Below are positions 36,789 to 45,936 of a DNA stretch of 64,000 nucleotides, in pieces. Under the pieces are notes generated by a model, which was given only the letters and a program-made list of their open reading frames with translations, made no database searches and had not been told where the DNA came from. The DNA lies in assembly GCF_027923465.1 (NCBI RefSeq), contig NZ_BRLB01000004.1:186001-250000 (forward strand). The letters are read 5' to 3'. This stretch comes from Vallitalea longa (lineage in GTDB: Bacteria; Bacillota; Clostridia; Lachnospirales; Vallitaleaceae). A program made the position numbers and the translations under genes. Numbering within the stretch: position 1 is the first letter of the stretch; the number at the start of each line of letters is the position of its first letter.

Positions 36789-36921
36789 ACGCTTTTTTTA
36801 GAACATATCAGACGGACATCAATAAGCAATAAAGAAAGGTTTGAATGTAGACATGTAGTAAAAGATTTAGTAGCAAAGTTGAAGTCTGAATATTAAGAAA
36901 ATACTAAGGAGTGTGAATGAT

Positions 36922-37647
36922 TTGCTGAGTTTGAATGGTGTAACAAAGAAGTTCGGGGGACTTACAGCGGTTGATAATGTAAGTTTTGATGTCAAAGAAG
37001 GGTCTATTTGTGGTTTGATAGGACCCAATGGTTCAGGTAAAACTACGTTATTTAATCTTATTTCAGGAGTTTATCCTCTTACATGTGGATCGGTTAAGTT
37101 TAATGGTGTAGATATAACTAAATTAAAGAGTCATGCGATTGCAAATCTTGGATTAGTGAGGACTTTTCAGATCGTAAAACCCTTTAATAATATTTCAGCA
37201 TTAGAAAACGTCGTAGTTGGCGCGTTTCAAAAACATACTAATAGAACAGATGCTGAAAAGGTAGCTGTGAGATCAATGGAAATGCTTGATTTACTTAAGT
37301 ACAAAGATATACAGCCTCAACATTTACCTCTAGCGATTAAGAAAAAGCTAGAGATTGCAAGAATTATTTCAACAGAACCTAAAATGATATTATTGGATGA
37401 AGTTATGGGCGGTCTTAATCCTCAGGAAACTGATGAAATAGTTGAAACCATAATTAAGATTAATGATACTGGAATGACTGTATTGCTTATAGAACATAAG
37501 ATGAAATGTATTATGAAATTATCAGAAAAAGTTATAGTTCTTAATAATGGAGCTATGATAGCTAATGGTGAACCTGAGGCAGTAGTTAATGACAAAGAAG
37601 TAATTAGAGCATATTTAGGAGATGACTATGATGTTGAAGATAACTAA
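36922..37647 (+). CDS. livG: Liv-type ABC transporter ATPase (LivG)
   Basis: A 241-residue ATPase of the branched-chain amino acid/urea ABC importer family. It has Walker [18 protein letters not shown]-loop region TFQIVKPF, signature-equivalent [14 protein letters not shown] (the canonical LSGG is degenerate here, reading LPLA), Walker [14 protein letters not shown] and H-loop LLIEHKM. The frame opens with GTG at 36913, but that is one base after the AAGGAG site. TTG at 36922 has a 10-base spacing and matches the family start [14 protein letters not shown]. The degenerate signature and the DEVMGG form are typical of LivG relatives. Confidence 0.9.
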   Translation: MLSLNGVTKKFGGLTAVDNVSFDVKEGSICGLIGPNGSGKTTLFNLISGVYPLTCGSVKFNGVDITKLKSHAIANLGLVRTFQIVKPFNNISALENVVVGAFQKHTNRTDAEKVAVRSMEMLDLLKYKDIQPQHLPLAIKKKLEIARIISTEPKMILLDEVMGGLNPQETDEIVETIIKINDTGMTVLLIEHKMKCIMKLSEKVIVLNNGAMIANGEPEAVVNDKEVIRAYLGDDYDVEDN

Positions 37648-38335
37648 TCTGGAAGTGGGTTATGGTGAAAGTCAAGTATTGTTTGGTGTTTCTCTTGAAG
37701 TCGAAAAAGGTGACATTGTAAGTATGGTTGGCTCTAATGCAGCGGGCAAGACCACTCTTTTGAATGTTATTTCCGGTCTACATAAACCTTGGTCAGGTAA
37801 AATTGAATTCCTAGGAAAAGATATAACAGATATATCAACGGAAAAGAGAATTGAAATGGGATTGATTCAATGTCCAGAAGGAAGAAGATTATTTCCTGGG
37901 ATGACTGTTATGGAAAATCTATTATTAGGTGCTTATGCTAATAGAGCTAAACATAATATCCAAGAGAATATTGAAAAAGTTAATGAAATGTTTCCGAGAT
38001 TGTATGAAAGAAGATATCAGTTGGCAGGTTCATTGTCTGGAGGAGAGCAGCAGATGTGTGCGATAGGTAGAGCTATCATGACTAATCCAGAATTATTGAT
38101 ACTTGATGAGCCTTCATTAGGTTTAGCACCGATTATCGTACAGCAGATGTTCGAGATAATCCAAGACGTTAATGAGAAAGGGGTTACCATTTTTCTAATA
38201 GAACAAAACGTTAACAAAGCGTTATCTTTAGCTAAGAAAGGCTATGTTATTGAGAGCGGAGAAATAGCCATGGAAGGTACTGGTAAGGAACTTTTGAACA
38301 ATGATGATTTAAGAAAAGCATATCTAGGTGTTTAA
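37628..38335 (+). CDS. livF: Liv-type ABC transporter ATPase (LivF)
   Basis: The second ATPase of the importer, 235 residues, with Walker A GSNAAGKTTLLNVISG, signature LSGGEQQMCAIGRAI, Walker B LLILDEPSLGLAP and H-loop FLIEQNV, followed by the LivF-like YVIESGEIAMEGTGKEL. The gene overlaps livG by 20 bases. Several ATGs cluster at the start, and 37628 has the best distance (6 bases) from AGGAG. Together with LivG it drives uptake by the two permeases encoded downstream. Confidence 0.92.
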   Translation: MMLKITNLEVGYGESQVLFGVSLEVEKGDIVSMVGSNAAGKTTLLNVISGLHKPWSGKIEFLGKDITDISTEKRIEMGLIQCPEGRRLFPGMTVMENLLLGAYANRAKHNIQENIEKVNEMFPRLYERRYQLAGSLSGGEQQMCAIGRAIMTNPELLILDEPSLGLAPIIVQQMFEIIQDVNEKGVTIFLIEQNVNKALSLAKKGYVIESGEIAMEGTGKELLNNDDLRKAYLGV

Positions 38336-38360
38336 TTAATCAATTTAAGGAGGGCTAAAC

Positions 38361-39638
38361 ATGAAGAGATTATGGGCTATGATTTGTGTGATTGCAATGT
38401 TAACTATGGGTTTGAGCGGTTGTGGTGGTAGTACTGATACCACAAGCAAAGATTCAAAAGGTAGCAAAGAGGATAAAATAAGAATTGGTGTAATTCAACC
38501 AAGAAGTGGAAATCTAGCTGTTTCAGGTGAAGACAGTTATTGGGGAACTCAGATTGCCTTTGATTTAATTAATGAGAACGGTGGAATTAACGGAAAACAA
38601 ATTGAAGTTGTAGCAGCTGATGTACCGGATCAGACAGCAGCACAGAATGAAGTTAACAGGTTAATTCAAAATGAAGGTGTAAAAGTGATTACAGGTATTT
38701 ATGGAAGTGCAATGGCAGAAGTTGCAGCGAATATCTGTAATAGAAATGATGTTTTGTATTGGGAATCTATTTCGGTGACAGATAGATTGACAGACAAAGG
38801 TTACAAAGGAGTATTTCGAATACATACTAATGGAAGTGGTTTCGGTATACAAGCAGCTAAGATAGCAGAAGCATTTGCAGATAAATTAGATATGAATGCT
38901 GAAGATATGAAAGTTGCTATTATATGTGAGAACGGTGATTTCGGACAATCAGTTGCAGAAGGTGTAAAAGAATATGCAAAAGAGTCAGGAATAAAAGTAG
39001 TCCTTGATGAATTGTATGATAGCAAATCGACTGATACATCACCTATCGTATTGCAGATGAAAGATTCTAATCCAGATGTTGTCATAGCTACATCATATAT
39101 CAATGATGGTATTGATATCAGTAAGCAATCAAAAATATTAGATTTCAATCCAAAATTATTCTTAGGAATCGGTTCGGGTTATGGCTTAGCTGCATATTAT
39201 GATGCTCTTGATAAAGATGCAGAAGGTATGATAGACATAGATCCATCTTCAACACCTGTCTATGATACTCTTGATAAAGACCTTGCAGATGCAGTTATAG
39301 AATTTGAAAAGAGATTCAGTGAAGAAAGAGGATATAAACCTCCTGTTATCGGATATTTGACTTTCCAAGCAGCATGGGTTCTTGCACATGATGTTATCGA
39401 AGTCGCAGGAGGAACAGAGGATTATCAAGGAATGATTGATGCCGCTAACGCGATAGATATTCCAAAGGGTGCACTTCCTACAGGTGCAGGATGTAAATTT
39501 GATGAGAACGGCCAGAACCAAAGAGCAACTTTGGTAGCTATGCAATGGCAAGAAGGTAGCTTAGAGACTATATATCCAGAAGAAATGAAATCATCAGAAC
39601 CGATTATGATTCCACGTCCTAAATGGTCAGAAAGGTAG
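38361..39638 (+). CDS. Liv-type ABC transporter substrate-binding lipoprotein
   Basis: A 425-residue lipoprotein. The signal ends in a lipobox LSGC with the lipidated Cys at about residue 21, followed by a Ser/Thr/Lys-rich linker. The type-I periplasmic-binding fold follows, with RIGVIQPRSGNLAVSGEDS near the start, INENGGINGKQIEVVAAD, and GFGIQAAKIAEAF in the middle. The family typically binds branched-chain amino acids, amides or short carboxylates. The ligand cannot be read from the sequence. It sits between the ATPase genes and the permease genes and is followed by an intercistronic hairpin, which often keeps the binding-protein mRNA abundant. Confidence 0.92.
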   Translation: MKRLWAMICVIAMLTMGLSGCGGSTDTTSKDSKGSKEDKIRIGVIQPRSGNLAVSGEDSYWGTQIAFDLINENGGINGKQIEVVAADVPDQTAAQNEVNRLIQNEGVKVITGIYGSAMAEVAANICNRNDVLYWESISVTDRLTDKGYKGVFRIHTNGSGFGIQAAKIAEAFADKLDMNAEDMKVAIICENGDFGQSVAEGVKEYAKESGIKVVLDELYDSKSTDTSPIVLQMKDSNPDVVIATSYINDGIDISKQSKILDFNPKLFLGIGSGYGLAAYYDALDKDAEGMIDIDPSSTPVYDTLDKDLADAVIEFEKRFSEERGYKPPVIGYLTFQAAWVLAHDVIEVAGGTEDYQGMIDAANAIDIPKGALPTGAGCKFDENGQNQRATLVAMQWQEGSLETIYPEEMKSSEPIMIPRPKWSER

Positions 39639-39652
39639 TTGGGTTCACTTGA

Positions 39653-39682
39653 CTCACCAATCTTAATAATTGGGTTGGTGAG
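39653..39682 (+). promoter_or_regulatory. Intercistronic hairpin after the binding-protein gene
   Basis: The arms CTCACCAATC and GGTTGGTGAG pair over 10 bp (one G-U) around a 10-base loop, without a T-run. It probably stabilises or partly terminates the upstream mRNA, giving more binding protein than permease. Confidence 0.65.
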
Positions 39683-39740
39683 ATACTATTCATAAGGTAA
39701 TAAAAACTATTATTAACTAATTTATGTGGGAGGAATTATT

Positions 39741-40613
39741 ATGCTAATACAGCTTATTGTATCAGGCATACTTTTAGGTGGAATCTATGCATTATTGAGT
39801 ATCGGTTTATCATTAATGCTTGGAGTGTCAAAGTTCATTAACTTTGCACATGGTGATTTTGTTATGATCGGCATGTACATAACCTATTTGATTTATGCTA
39901 CTTTTCAATTGAATCCATATGTATCTTGGCCTTTAGTATTATTAGGCGGAATAATTTTTGGAGCATTGGTGTTTATAATTGTGAAACGTGTTATCGGAAA
40001 AAATCCATTGAATCAGATGCTTTTGACAATAGGACTTTCCATGATATTGCAGAATGTCATATTGCTTATATTCAAATCTGATTTCAAAGCTATTCCATCT
40101 GAATTCTCTAATAGTATCAGTATTGGTTCTGTCTATGTTTCCATGGCACAACTAATAACTTTTGGTTTAGCTATTGCAACAACTATTGTATTTCTTGTAT
40201 TCATTAAAAAGACCAATATAGGAAGAGCAATGAGAGCTGTTGGCGAAGATAGGGAAGCTAGTCAGTTAATGGGAATCAATGTACCAAAAATTGATTTTAT
40301 TGTATTTACTCTCGGTACTGTAATGGCATGCTTTTCAGGTGCATTGCTTATGACCATGTATCCAACATTTCCAACAGTAGGAGCCAATTACAATTTATTA
40401 GCATGGATAACAGTAGTACTTGGTGGTTTAGGTCATCTTCAAGGGGCATTAGTTGCTGCACTTATTATTGGAGTCAGTGAAACTCTAACAGGATTTTATC
40501 TTGGTGCGGATTTAAGGCAATTAGTATATTTTGTAATATTTATAATAGTATTGATTGTTACGCCTGAAGGTCTATTTCACAAATTTTCATTAAGGAAGGT
40601 GAAAAGACTATGA
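39741..40613 (+). CDS. livH: Liv-type ABC transporter permease (LivH)
   Basis: A 290-residue permease with about eight membrane helices. It opens with GILLGGIYALLSIGLSLMLG and has the LivH-typical FINFAHGDFVMIGMY and VGANYNLLAWITVVLGGLG. The cytoplasmic EAA-like loop is GRAMRAVGEDREASQLMGI. The frame is open from a GTG at 39726, but that codon overlaps the GGGAGG ribosome site. The ATG at 39741 is 7 bases after it and is preferred. It ends 4 bases into the next permease gene. Confidence 0.93.
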   Translation: MLIQLIVSGILLGGIYALLSIGLSLMLGVSKFINFAHGDFVMIGMYITYLIYATFQLNPYVSWPLVLLGGIIFGALVFIIVKRVIGKNPLNQMLLTIGLSMILQNVILLIFKSDFKAIPSEFSNSISIGSVYVSMAQLITFGLAIATTIVFLVFIKKTNIGRAMRAVGEDREASQLMGINVPKIDFIVFTLGTVMACFSGALLMTMYPTFPTVGANYNLLAWITVVLGGLGHLQGALVAALIIGVSETLTGFYLGADLRQLVYFVIFIIVLIVTPEGLFHKFSLRKVKRL

Positions 40614-41635
40614 GTAAATTAGGAAATAGAAAAGAGTATGTTGCTGTAATTATAGCAGTAGCAGTATTGTCTCTAGGACTTTTCGTTGATAATAAATACA
40701 TTTTGGATATTTTCATTACTACCATATATTTCTGTGTAATAGCTGGTGCGTGGAACATCATGTGCGGGTACACAGAACAGTTATCCCTTGGACATGCTGT
40801 ATTTATGGGTGTTGGTCAATATACTTCAACACTATTATTCACCAAGCTTGGAATATCACCATGGATAGGTATGTTCTTAGGTACGATAGTTGCAATGATA
40901 TTAGCATTTTTTGTAGGGCTGTTAGCCTTAAGGCTGAAATCATACTTTTTTTCACTTGCCACTATTGCACTTATAACTATTTTTCAGGTATTAGCCATTA
41001 AACTGGATTGGTTGACTGGTGGTTCCATAGGAATAAGTATACCTTATGAACCAAGCTTCGCTAATATGATTTTCAAAGGATATAAGCCGTCGCTGGCATT
41101 GTTCCTCATATTATTGCTGGCTGTTCTGTTAACGACCACTTACATAAGTAAGTCCAAATTAGGAGCTAATCTAGTAGCGATGCGAGAAGATGATATGGCG
41201 GCTTCATCACTAGGTGTCAATCTATTGACCAATAAGATTGTTGCATTATGTATCAGTGCATTTTTCACTAGTTTAGCAGGTACTATATATACGCAATATA
41301 CATTATTTATTGAACCTCTTGGTTCCTTTAGTTTAATCACTTCTCAAAAAGCTGCAATATTATCTATAGTTGGTGGTTCAGGAACAATTTTCGGACCATT
41401 AATTGGAGGATTGATATTAGGACCAACAGAAATATTCTTAAGAGGATGGCTCGGTAGTACTTTCCAAGGAGCTTATCTAGCTATCTACGGTATTTTATTA
41501 GTAGTGGTTGTGTTAGTAATGCCACAAGGAATAGTAGGAACAATAAAAGGTAGAATGGCTAAGAAGAAAGAAAAGATGCAGGAAGAAATGTTGAAAAAAG
41601 AATTCAATCAAACGAAAAGTAAAATAACTCATTAG
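40610..41635 (+). CDS. livM: Liv-type ABC transporter permease (LivM)
   Basis: A 341-residue partner permease with LivM motifs: CGYTEQLSLGHAVFMGVGQY, SLATIALITIFQVLA, the loop AMREDDMAASSLGVN and SIVGGSGTIFGPLIGGLILG. It has a Lys/Met-rich C-terminal tail. The ATG overlaps the livH stop by 4 bases. With LivH it forms the membrane channel of the importer. The acyl-CoA dehydrogenase gene follows after 16 bases, tying import to catabolism. Confidence 0.93.
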   Translation: MSKLGNRKEYVAVIIAVAVLSLGLFVDNKYILDIFITTIYFCVIAGAWNIMCGYTEQLSLGHAVFMGVGQYTSTLLFTKLGISPWIGMFLGTIVAMILAFFVGLLALRLKSYFFSLATIALITIFQVLAIKLDWLTGGSIGISIPYEPSFANMIFKGYKPSLALFLILLLAVLLTTTYISKSKLGANLVAMREDDMAASSLGVNLLTNKIVALCISAFFTSLAGTIYTQYTLFIEPLGSFSLITSQKAAILSIVGGSGTIFGPLIGGLILGPTEIFLRGWLGSTFQGAYLAIYGILLVVVVLVMPQGIVGTIKGRMAKKKEKMQEEMLKKEFNQTKSKITH

Positions 41636-41651
41636 AAATAGGAGGATTAGT

Positions 41652-42791
41652 ATGGATTTTAAATTGACCAAAGAACAAGAAATGGTCACACTGGCTGCAA
41701 GAAGATTTGCAAAAGAAGTATGTGAACCTATAGCAGAAGAAATAGATAGAGAACATAGATTTCCAAGAGAAACTTTTAATCTATTATCCAAGTATGGATT
41801 TGTTGGAGCCGGTTTTCCTAAGGAATATGGAGGAACAGGTAATGATAAGATAGCTCAGTTAATCGTAGTAAAAGAAATCGCAAAGGTTTGTGCCGCTACA
41901 TCTTCTATATTATCTATCCATCAAGGAAGTATCAATTGTCTATTGAAATTCGGTAATAAGGAACAAAAAGATAAATACCTGAGAAAGCTGATCTGTGAGG
42001 GTATGGTAGGTGCATTTGCCCTTACAGAAGACAATGCCGGTTCGGATGCTTCCAATATTCAGACAACTGCTGTAGAAGATGGAGACAGTTACATCATTAA
42101 TGGAACCAAGCGTTTTATTACTGGTGCAGGACAAGCAGGAGTTTATATCGTATTAGCTTATACAGAACCAGAAAAGAAAACAAGAGGTATTACAGCTTTT
42201 TTAGTTGATTCTGATACTGAAGGTTTCTCGGTAGGAAAGATAGAAGATAAAATGGGTATCTGTGCATCCCATACTGGTGAATTGGTATTTGAGAATGTTA
42301 GAATACCAAAAGAAAATATTCTTGGGAAGTACAATAAAGGATTTAAGATTGCGCTAACAAGTATTGATGATGCAAGAGTATTGACAGTCGGTGCACAGAG
42401 TCTAGGAATTGCTGAAGGTGCTCTTGAACTAGCAGCAGATTATGCTAAGAGCAGAATACAATTTGGTGCTCCAGTATCTAAGCAACAAGGACTACAATGG
42501 TATCTCGCTGAAATGGCAACCAAACTTGAAGCTGCTACTTGGATGACATATCATGCGGCTCAAATGCTTCAAGAAGGCAATAGAATAAGTAAAGAATGTG
42601 CCATGGTCAAATTATTTACTTCAGAAACAGCAAGATTTGTTGTTGAAAGAGCTTTACAGATTCATGGTGGTTACGGTTATATGAAAGATTATGCCATAGA
42701 AAGAATGTATAGAGATGTGAAGATAACAGAATTGTATGAAGGTACTAATGAAATTCAGAAACTAGTTATCGCCAGAGCTGTGTTAAACTAG
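41652..42791 (+). CDS. Acyl-CoA dehydrogenase (Bcd/short-chain type)
   Basis: A 379-residue flavoprotein that inserts or, with bifurcating Etf, removes an alpha-beta double bond of an acyl-CoA. It has FAD/substrate motifs FALTEDNAGSDASNIQTTA and RFITGAGQAG, the IQFGAPVSKQQGLQW segment, and the catalytic Glu E363 in LYEGTNEIQK. The clostridial butyryl-CoA dehydrogenase-like start MDFKLTKEQEMV is seen. It is followed by etfB and etfA, its electron partners. The substrate may be a branched or short-chain acyl-CoA derived from the imported compound; it cannot be read more exactly. Confidence 0.93.
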   Translation: MDFKLTKEQEMVTLAARRFAKEVCEPIAEEIDREHRFPRETFNLLSKYGFVGAGFPKEYGGTGNDKIAQLIVVKEIAKVCAATSSILSIHQGSINCLLKFGNKEQKDKYLRKLICEGMVGAFALTEDNAGSDASNIQTTAVEDGDSYIINGTKRFITGAGQAGVYIVLAYTEPEKKTRGITAFLVDSDTEGFSVGKIEDKMGICASHTGELVFENVRIPKENILGKYNKGFKIALTSIDDARVLTVGAQSLGIAEGALELAADYAKSRIQFGAPVSKQQGLQWYLAEMATKLEAATWMTYHAAQMLQEGNRISKECAMVKLFTSETARFVVERALQIHGGYGYMKDYAIERMYRDVKITELYEGTNEIQKLVIARAVLN

Positions 42792-42809
42792 ATAAACGGA
42801 GGTGCAATA

Positions 42810-43601
42810 ATGAAGATAGTTGTTTGTATTAAGCAAGTACCTAATACTAACGAGGTACGTATTAACAATGAAACAGGGACTTTAATAAGAGATGGAGTAG
42901 AAAGTATTATCAATCCTGATGATCTTAACGCTCTTGAAGAAGCGATAAAAATCAAAGAGGCGAGACAGGATGTTCATATTACTGTCATAACAATGGGACC
43001 AGCCCAAGCTGATTCAGCATTAAGAGAAGCATTAGCCATGGGAGCAGATGAAGCCATTCTAATATCAGACAGGGTTTTTGCTGGTTCAGATACATGGGCT
43101 ACTGCAACAGTACTTTCATCCGCAATCAAGAAAATTAAGGATTATGATGTTGTATTCTGCGGTAGACAGGCTATTGATGGTGATACAGCACAAGTAGGAC
43201 CGGAGATAGCAGAATTCCTAGGGATACCTCAGATAACTTATGTCAAAGAACTGAAAGTATATGATGATAAAGTTGTGGCAACAAGAGCATATGAAGAAGG
43301 AAGTTTTGTTATAGAATCCAAAATGCCTGTATTGTTGACAGCTATAAAGGAGTTGAATGAACCAAGATTCATGGATCTACGACTCATCTATAAAGCGTAT
43401 AGTGAAGAAGCTGATTGCAAGGTATGGTCAGCAGAAGATATTGAGGTAGATGTAACTCAAATCGGTGTTAAAAATTCTCCAACTAAAGTTTATAAAACCT
43501 ATGTTCCTGTAAAAGAATTTAGTGGGGAGTTAATAAATGGTAACCCAAAAGATGTAGCAGTTAAATGTGTTGAAGAAATTAATAATCTTAACTTAATATA
43601 A
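42810..43601 (+). CDS. etfB: Electron transfer flavoprotein, beta subunit
   Basis: A 263-residue subunit with CIKQVPNTNEVRIN at the start, IINPDDLNALEEAIKIKE, the signature FCGRQAIDGDTAQVGPEIAEFLGIPQ (split here: GRQAIDGDTAQVGPEIAEFL) and the AMP/FAD region. Clostridial EtfB of this form often belongs to the electron-bifurcating group that uses NADH. It lies between the two acyl-CoA dehydrogenase genes, 18 bases after the first and 16 bases before etfA, with a GGAGGTG ribosome site. Confidence 0.95.
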   Translation: MKIVVCIKQVPNTNEVRINNETGTLIRDGVESIINPDDLNALEEAIKIKEARQDVHITVITMGPAQADSALREALAMGADEAILISDRVFAGSDTWATATVLSSAIKKIKDYDVVFCGRQAIDGDTAQVGPEIAEFLGIPQITYVKELKVYDDKVVATRAYEEGSFVIESKMPVLLTAIKELNEPRFMDLRLIYKAYSEEADCKVWSAEDIEVDVTQIGVKNSPTKVYKTYVPVKEFSGELINGNPKDVAVKCVEEINNLNLI

Positions 43602-43617
43602 TGGGAGGTGTACATAT

Positions 43618-44646
43618 ATGTTTAATGCTAAAGTAAATCAGAATAAAGATCTATCCGCTTATCAAGGTGTTTGTGTTATTGCACAGCAGGAAAAGGGAAT
43701 AAATCTATCAGTAACTTTTGAACTAATGAATGAAGGAAGAAAATTAGCGGATAAAACTGATTCGCAATTATATGTAGTGATATTGGGTAATAAAATTGAT
43801 GATGCTGTTGATGAATTATCCAACTATGGAGCAGATAAAATATTCTACTATGAACATGAACTATTAGAGAAATATTCAACAGACGCATATACCAAAGTGG
43901 TAAGCAGTTTTATTGAAGATAACAAACCTGAAATAGTCATTTATGGTGCATCATCAATTGGACGAGATTTTGCTCCAAGAGTCGCAGCCAGAGTAGGAAC
44001 AGGATTAGTTGCAGACTGTACAGGACTTGATATCAATGAAGAAGATGGAAAATTCTTGCAGACAAGACCTGCTTTTGGTGGTAATTTGATGGCTACAATC
44101 ATATGTCCTAACGATAGACCACAGATGGCAACTGTAAGGCCAGGAGTCATGGAGAAAGCAAAAAAAGTTAATAAGAAATCTCATGTTCTCAAGATAGTAC
44201 CTAGTTTGACTCAGGAAGATATTATTGCAAGAACTGTAGATATCATTATGGATAAAACAAAAAAAGTATCTCTTAATGATGCAGATATCATTGTTGCTGG
44301 TGGTAGAGGAGTAGGTAATAAAGAAGGCTTCGAGCTATTACAACAATTAGCAGATACATTAGGTGGTGTAGTCGGTTCATCAAGAGTACCTGTTGATAGT
44401 GGTTGGATAGACCATTCAAGACAAATAGGTCAGACTGGTCAAACAGTACGTCCTAAGTTATACATAGCTTGTGGAATTTCAGGAGCTATACAACATATGA
44501 CTGGAATGTCGGAATCAGAATATATCATCGCAATAAATAAGAATCCTAGTGCACCAATAATGAAGTCATCACACCTAGCGATAGAAGGAGATCTATTTAA
44601 AGTAATACCAGAACTTATCAATGAGATTAATAGTAAAAAGGAATAG
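43618..44646 (+). CDS. etfA: Electron transfer flavoprotein, alpha subunit
   Basis: A 342-residue subunit. The C-terminal FAD domain shows IIVAGGRGVGNKEGFELLQQLA, VGSSRVPVDSGWIDHSRQIGQTG and PKLYIACGISGAIQHMTGM, plus the end INKNPSAPIMKSSHLAIEGD. There is no N-terminal ferredoxin extension. With EtfB it passes electrons from the acyl-CoA dehydrogenases, or bifurcates NADH electrons to ferredoxin and enoyl-CoA; which applies cannot be decided from the sequence alone. Confidence 0.95.
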   Translation: MFNAKVNQNKDLSAYQGVCVIAQQEKGINLSVTFELMNEGRKLADKTDSQLYVVILGNKIDDAVDELSNYGADKIFYYEHELLEKYSTDAYTKVVSSFIEDNKPEIVIYGASSIGRDFAPRVAARVGTGLVADCTGLDINEEDGKFLQTRPAFGGNLMATIICPNDRPQMATVRPGVMEKAKKVNKKSHVLKIVPSLTQEDIIARTVDIIMDKTKKVSLNDADIIVAGGRGVGNKEGFELLQQLADTLGGVVGSSRVPVDSGWIDHSRQIGQTGQTVRPKLYIACGISGAIQHMTGMSESEYIIAINKNPSAPIMKSSHLAIEGDLFKVIPELINEINSKKE

Positions 44647-44682
44647 TTAGTAACGTTATTGTATTGTAAGGGGATGAATGAA

Positions 44683-45834
44683 ATGGCTATTCAATTGACT
44701 TTTGAAGAACAAAATTTATTCGAGGAAGCGAAGGAATTCGCACTTAAGAACATTGCTCCATATTCTAAGGATTGGGAAAACGGTGACAAATCACCTAGGG
44801 AAGCATTCGACTTATTAGGTAATAATGGTTACTGTGGTTTACTTATTCCGAAAGAACTTGGAGGAAGAGGATTAAATTTCTTAGAAACAGCTCTAATATA
44901 TGAAGGTCTTGCACATGGCTGTGGGGCTATAGCTTTCATGCTTCAATTACATAATAATATATCCTTCGAGATAGCAACTTATTATGATACGACTGAAGAT
45001 GTAAAGAAATTAGTACCAGACATGGTAACTGGTAAAAAGTTGACAGCCTTTGCTTTTTCTGAAAGCACTTCTGGTTCAGATGCTGGAGCGATTAAGTCGT
45101 ACGCTGAACTAAAAGAAGATGATTATCATATTAATGGTAAGAAATCTTGGATTGCTAATTCTCTTGATGCTGATTATTTTAATGTGATTGTCAAAAATGA
45201 ATCTCCTGAAAATAGAGATATGATAATGCTATTGGTTGATAGAGATACCAAAAACTTTAACATAGGAAAAAATAAACCTAGGATGGGTGGTAATGCTATA
45301 TCATGTTGTGATATTGAATTCAATGATTGTATTGTACCAAAGAACAGGTTACTGTCCAGCAAAGGTTTTAGAGAAGCTCTAAGGGCTATAGACGTAGCAA
45401 GGGTTTTCGTACCAGCAATCGCTATGGGTATCGCCAGCAGGGCTATAGATATGACAGTAGAGTACTTAGGGAAACGTATTGCATTCAATAAACCTATCAT
45501 ATGCAATCAAGGCGTTCAATGGACATTAGCGGAATTATCAGCTCAGGTAGAAGCAGGAAAATGGCTTGTTTATAGTACTGCATCCCTTATGGATAGTGGA
45601 AAGAGTGTTGCAGTGAAGGCAGCCATGAATAAGGTATATTCAGTGGAGTTGGCAATGAAAGTCACAACTATGTGTTTACAGTTATTTGGAGCAAATGGTT
45701 ATGATAAGAATTCTTCTATCAGTAGATATATGGCTATGGCCAAAATGTTACAAATAATTGATGGAACATCTGAAATACAAAAGGTAGTTATCGGAAGATC
45801 ATTAGAACGAAAAGTATTACCAAAGAAAAGATGA
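44683..45834 (+). CDS. Acyl-CoA dehydrogenase family protein with Asp in the catalytic-base position
   Basis: A 383-residue flavoprotein with the family core (AFAFSESTSGSDAGAIKS, SWIANSLDADYF, KRIAFNKPIICNQGVQW). At the site where the upstream paralogue has the catalytic Glu (YEGTNE), this protein has IIDGTSE, so D360 replaces it. The isovaleryl-type alternative Glu is also absent (AIDVARV has Ala there). The enzyme may have altered activity or a different direction, such as an enoyl-CoA reductase-like or regulatory role. ATG 44683 lies 9 bases after AAGGGG; the frame is open to a TTG at 44659. It is in one operon with Etf. Confidence 0.88.
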   Translation: MAIQLTFEEQNLFEEAKEFALKNIAPYSKDWENGDKSPREAFDLLGNNGYCGLLIPKELGGRGLNFLETALIYEGLAHGCGAIAFMLQLHNNISFEIATYYDTTEDVKKLVPDMVTGKKLTAFAFSESTSGSDAGAIKSYAELKEDDYHINGKKSWIANSLDADYFNVIVKNESPENRDMIMLLVDRDTKNFNIGKNKPRMGGNAISCCDIEFNDCIVPKNRLLSSKGFREALRAIDVARVFVPAIAMGIASRAIDMTVEYLGKRIAFNKPIICNQGVQWTLAELSAQVEAGKWLVYSTASLMDSGKSVAVKAAMNKVYSVELAMKVTTMCLQLFGANGYDKNSSISRYMAMAKMLQIIDGTSEIQKVVIGRSLERKVLPKKR

Positions 45835-45873
45835 TGAGTTTTTAATGAAACAGTATTAACTATAATTTTATGA

Positions 45874-45936
45874 AAGGTGGTGCCAAACATAGATCTAGTA
45901 TCTATGAAAATGGTATTAGGTCTATGTTAACATATT
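45874..45936 (+). promoter_or_regulatory. Hairpin separating the ribosome site from the CoA-transferase start
   Basis: A good ribosome site (AAAGGTGGTG, 45873-45882) lies 54 bases before the ATG at 45937. The bases between fold into a 17-bp hairpin (arms 45886-45902 and 45912-45928, three G-U pairs, 9-base loop). When folded, the ribosome site is about 11 bases from the ATG. A closer ribosome site is not visible, and an in-frame TAA at 45928-45930 rules out an upstream start. Confidence 0.65.

Larger units (their letters stand above)
36192..36921 (+). other. Long intergenic stretch and leader of the Liv/acyl-CoA operon
   Basis: After the MarR terminator (36208-36239) come about 300 AT-rich bases with nothing recognisable, then a strong promoter (36537-36565), then a leader of about 350 bases with a terminator-like hairpin (36758-36788). 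I saw no T-box sequence, known riboswitch core or credible reading frame. Confidence 0.6.

Noticed and set aside
36566-36921. T-box or known riboswitch before the Liv operon
   Set aside because: No T-box core, SAM, glycine or other aptamer core was recognisable, so only a generic attenuator-like leader is claimed.
45870-45890. GGTGGTGCC sequence that recalls a T-box antiterminator core
   Set aside because: It lacks the conserved T-box bulge sequence and specifier structure; it is better read as the ribosome site of the CoA-transferase.
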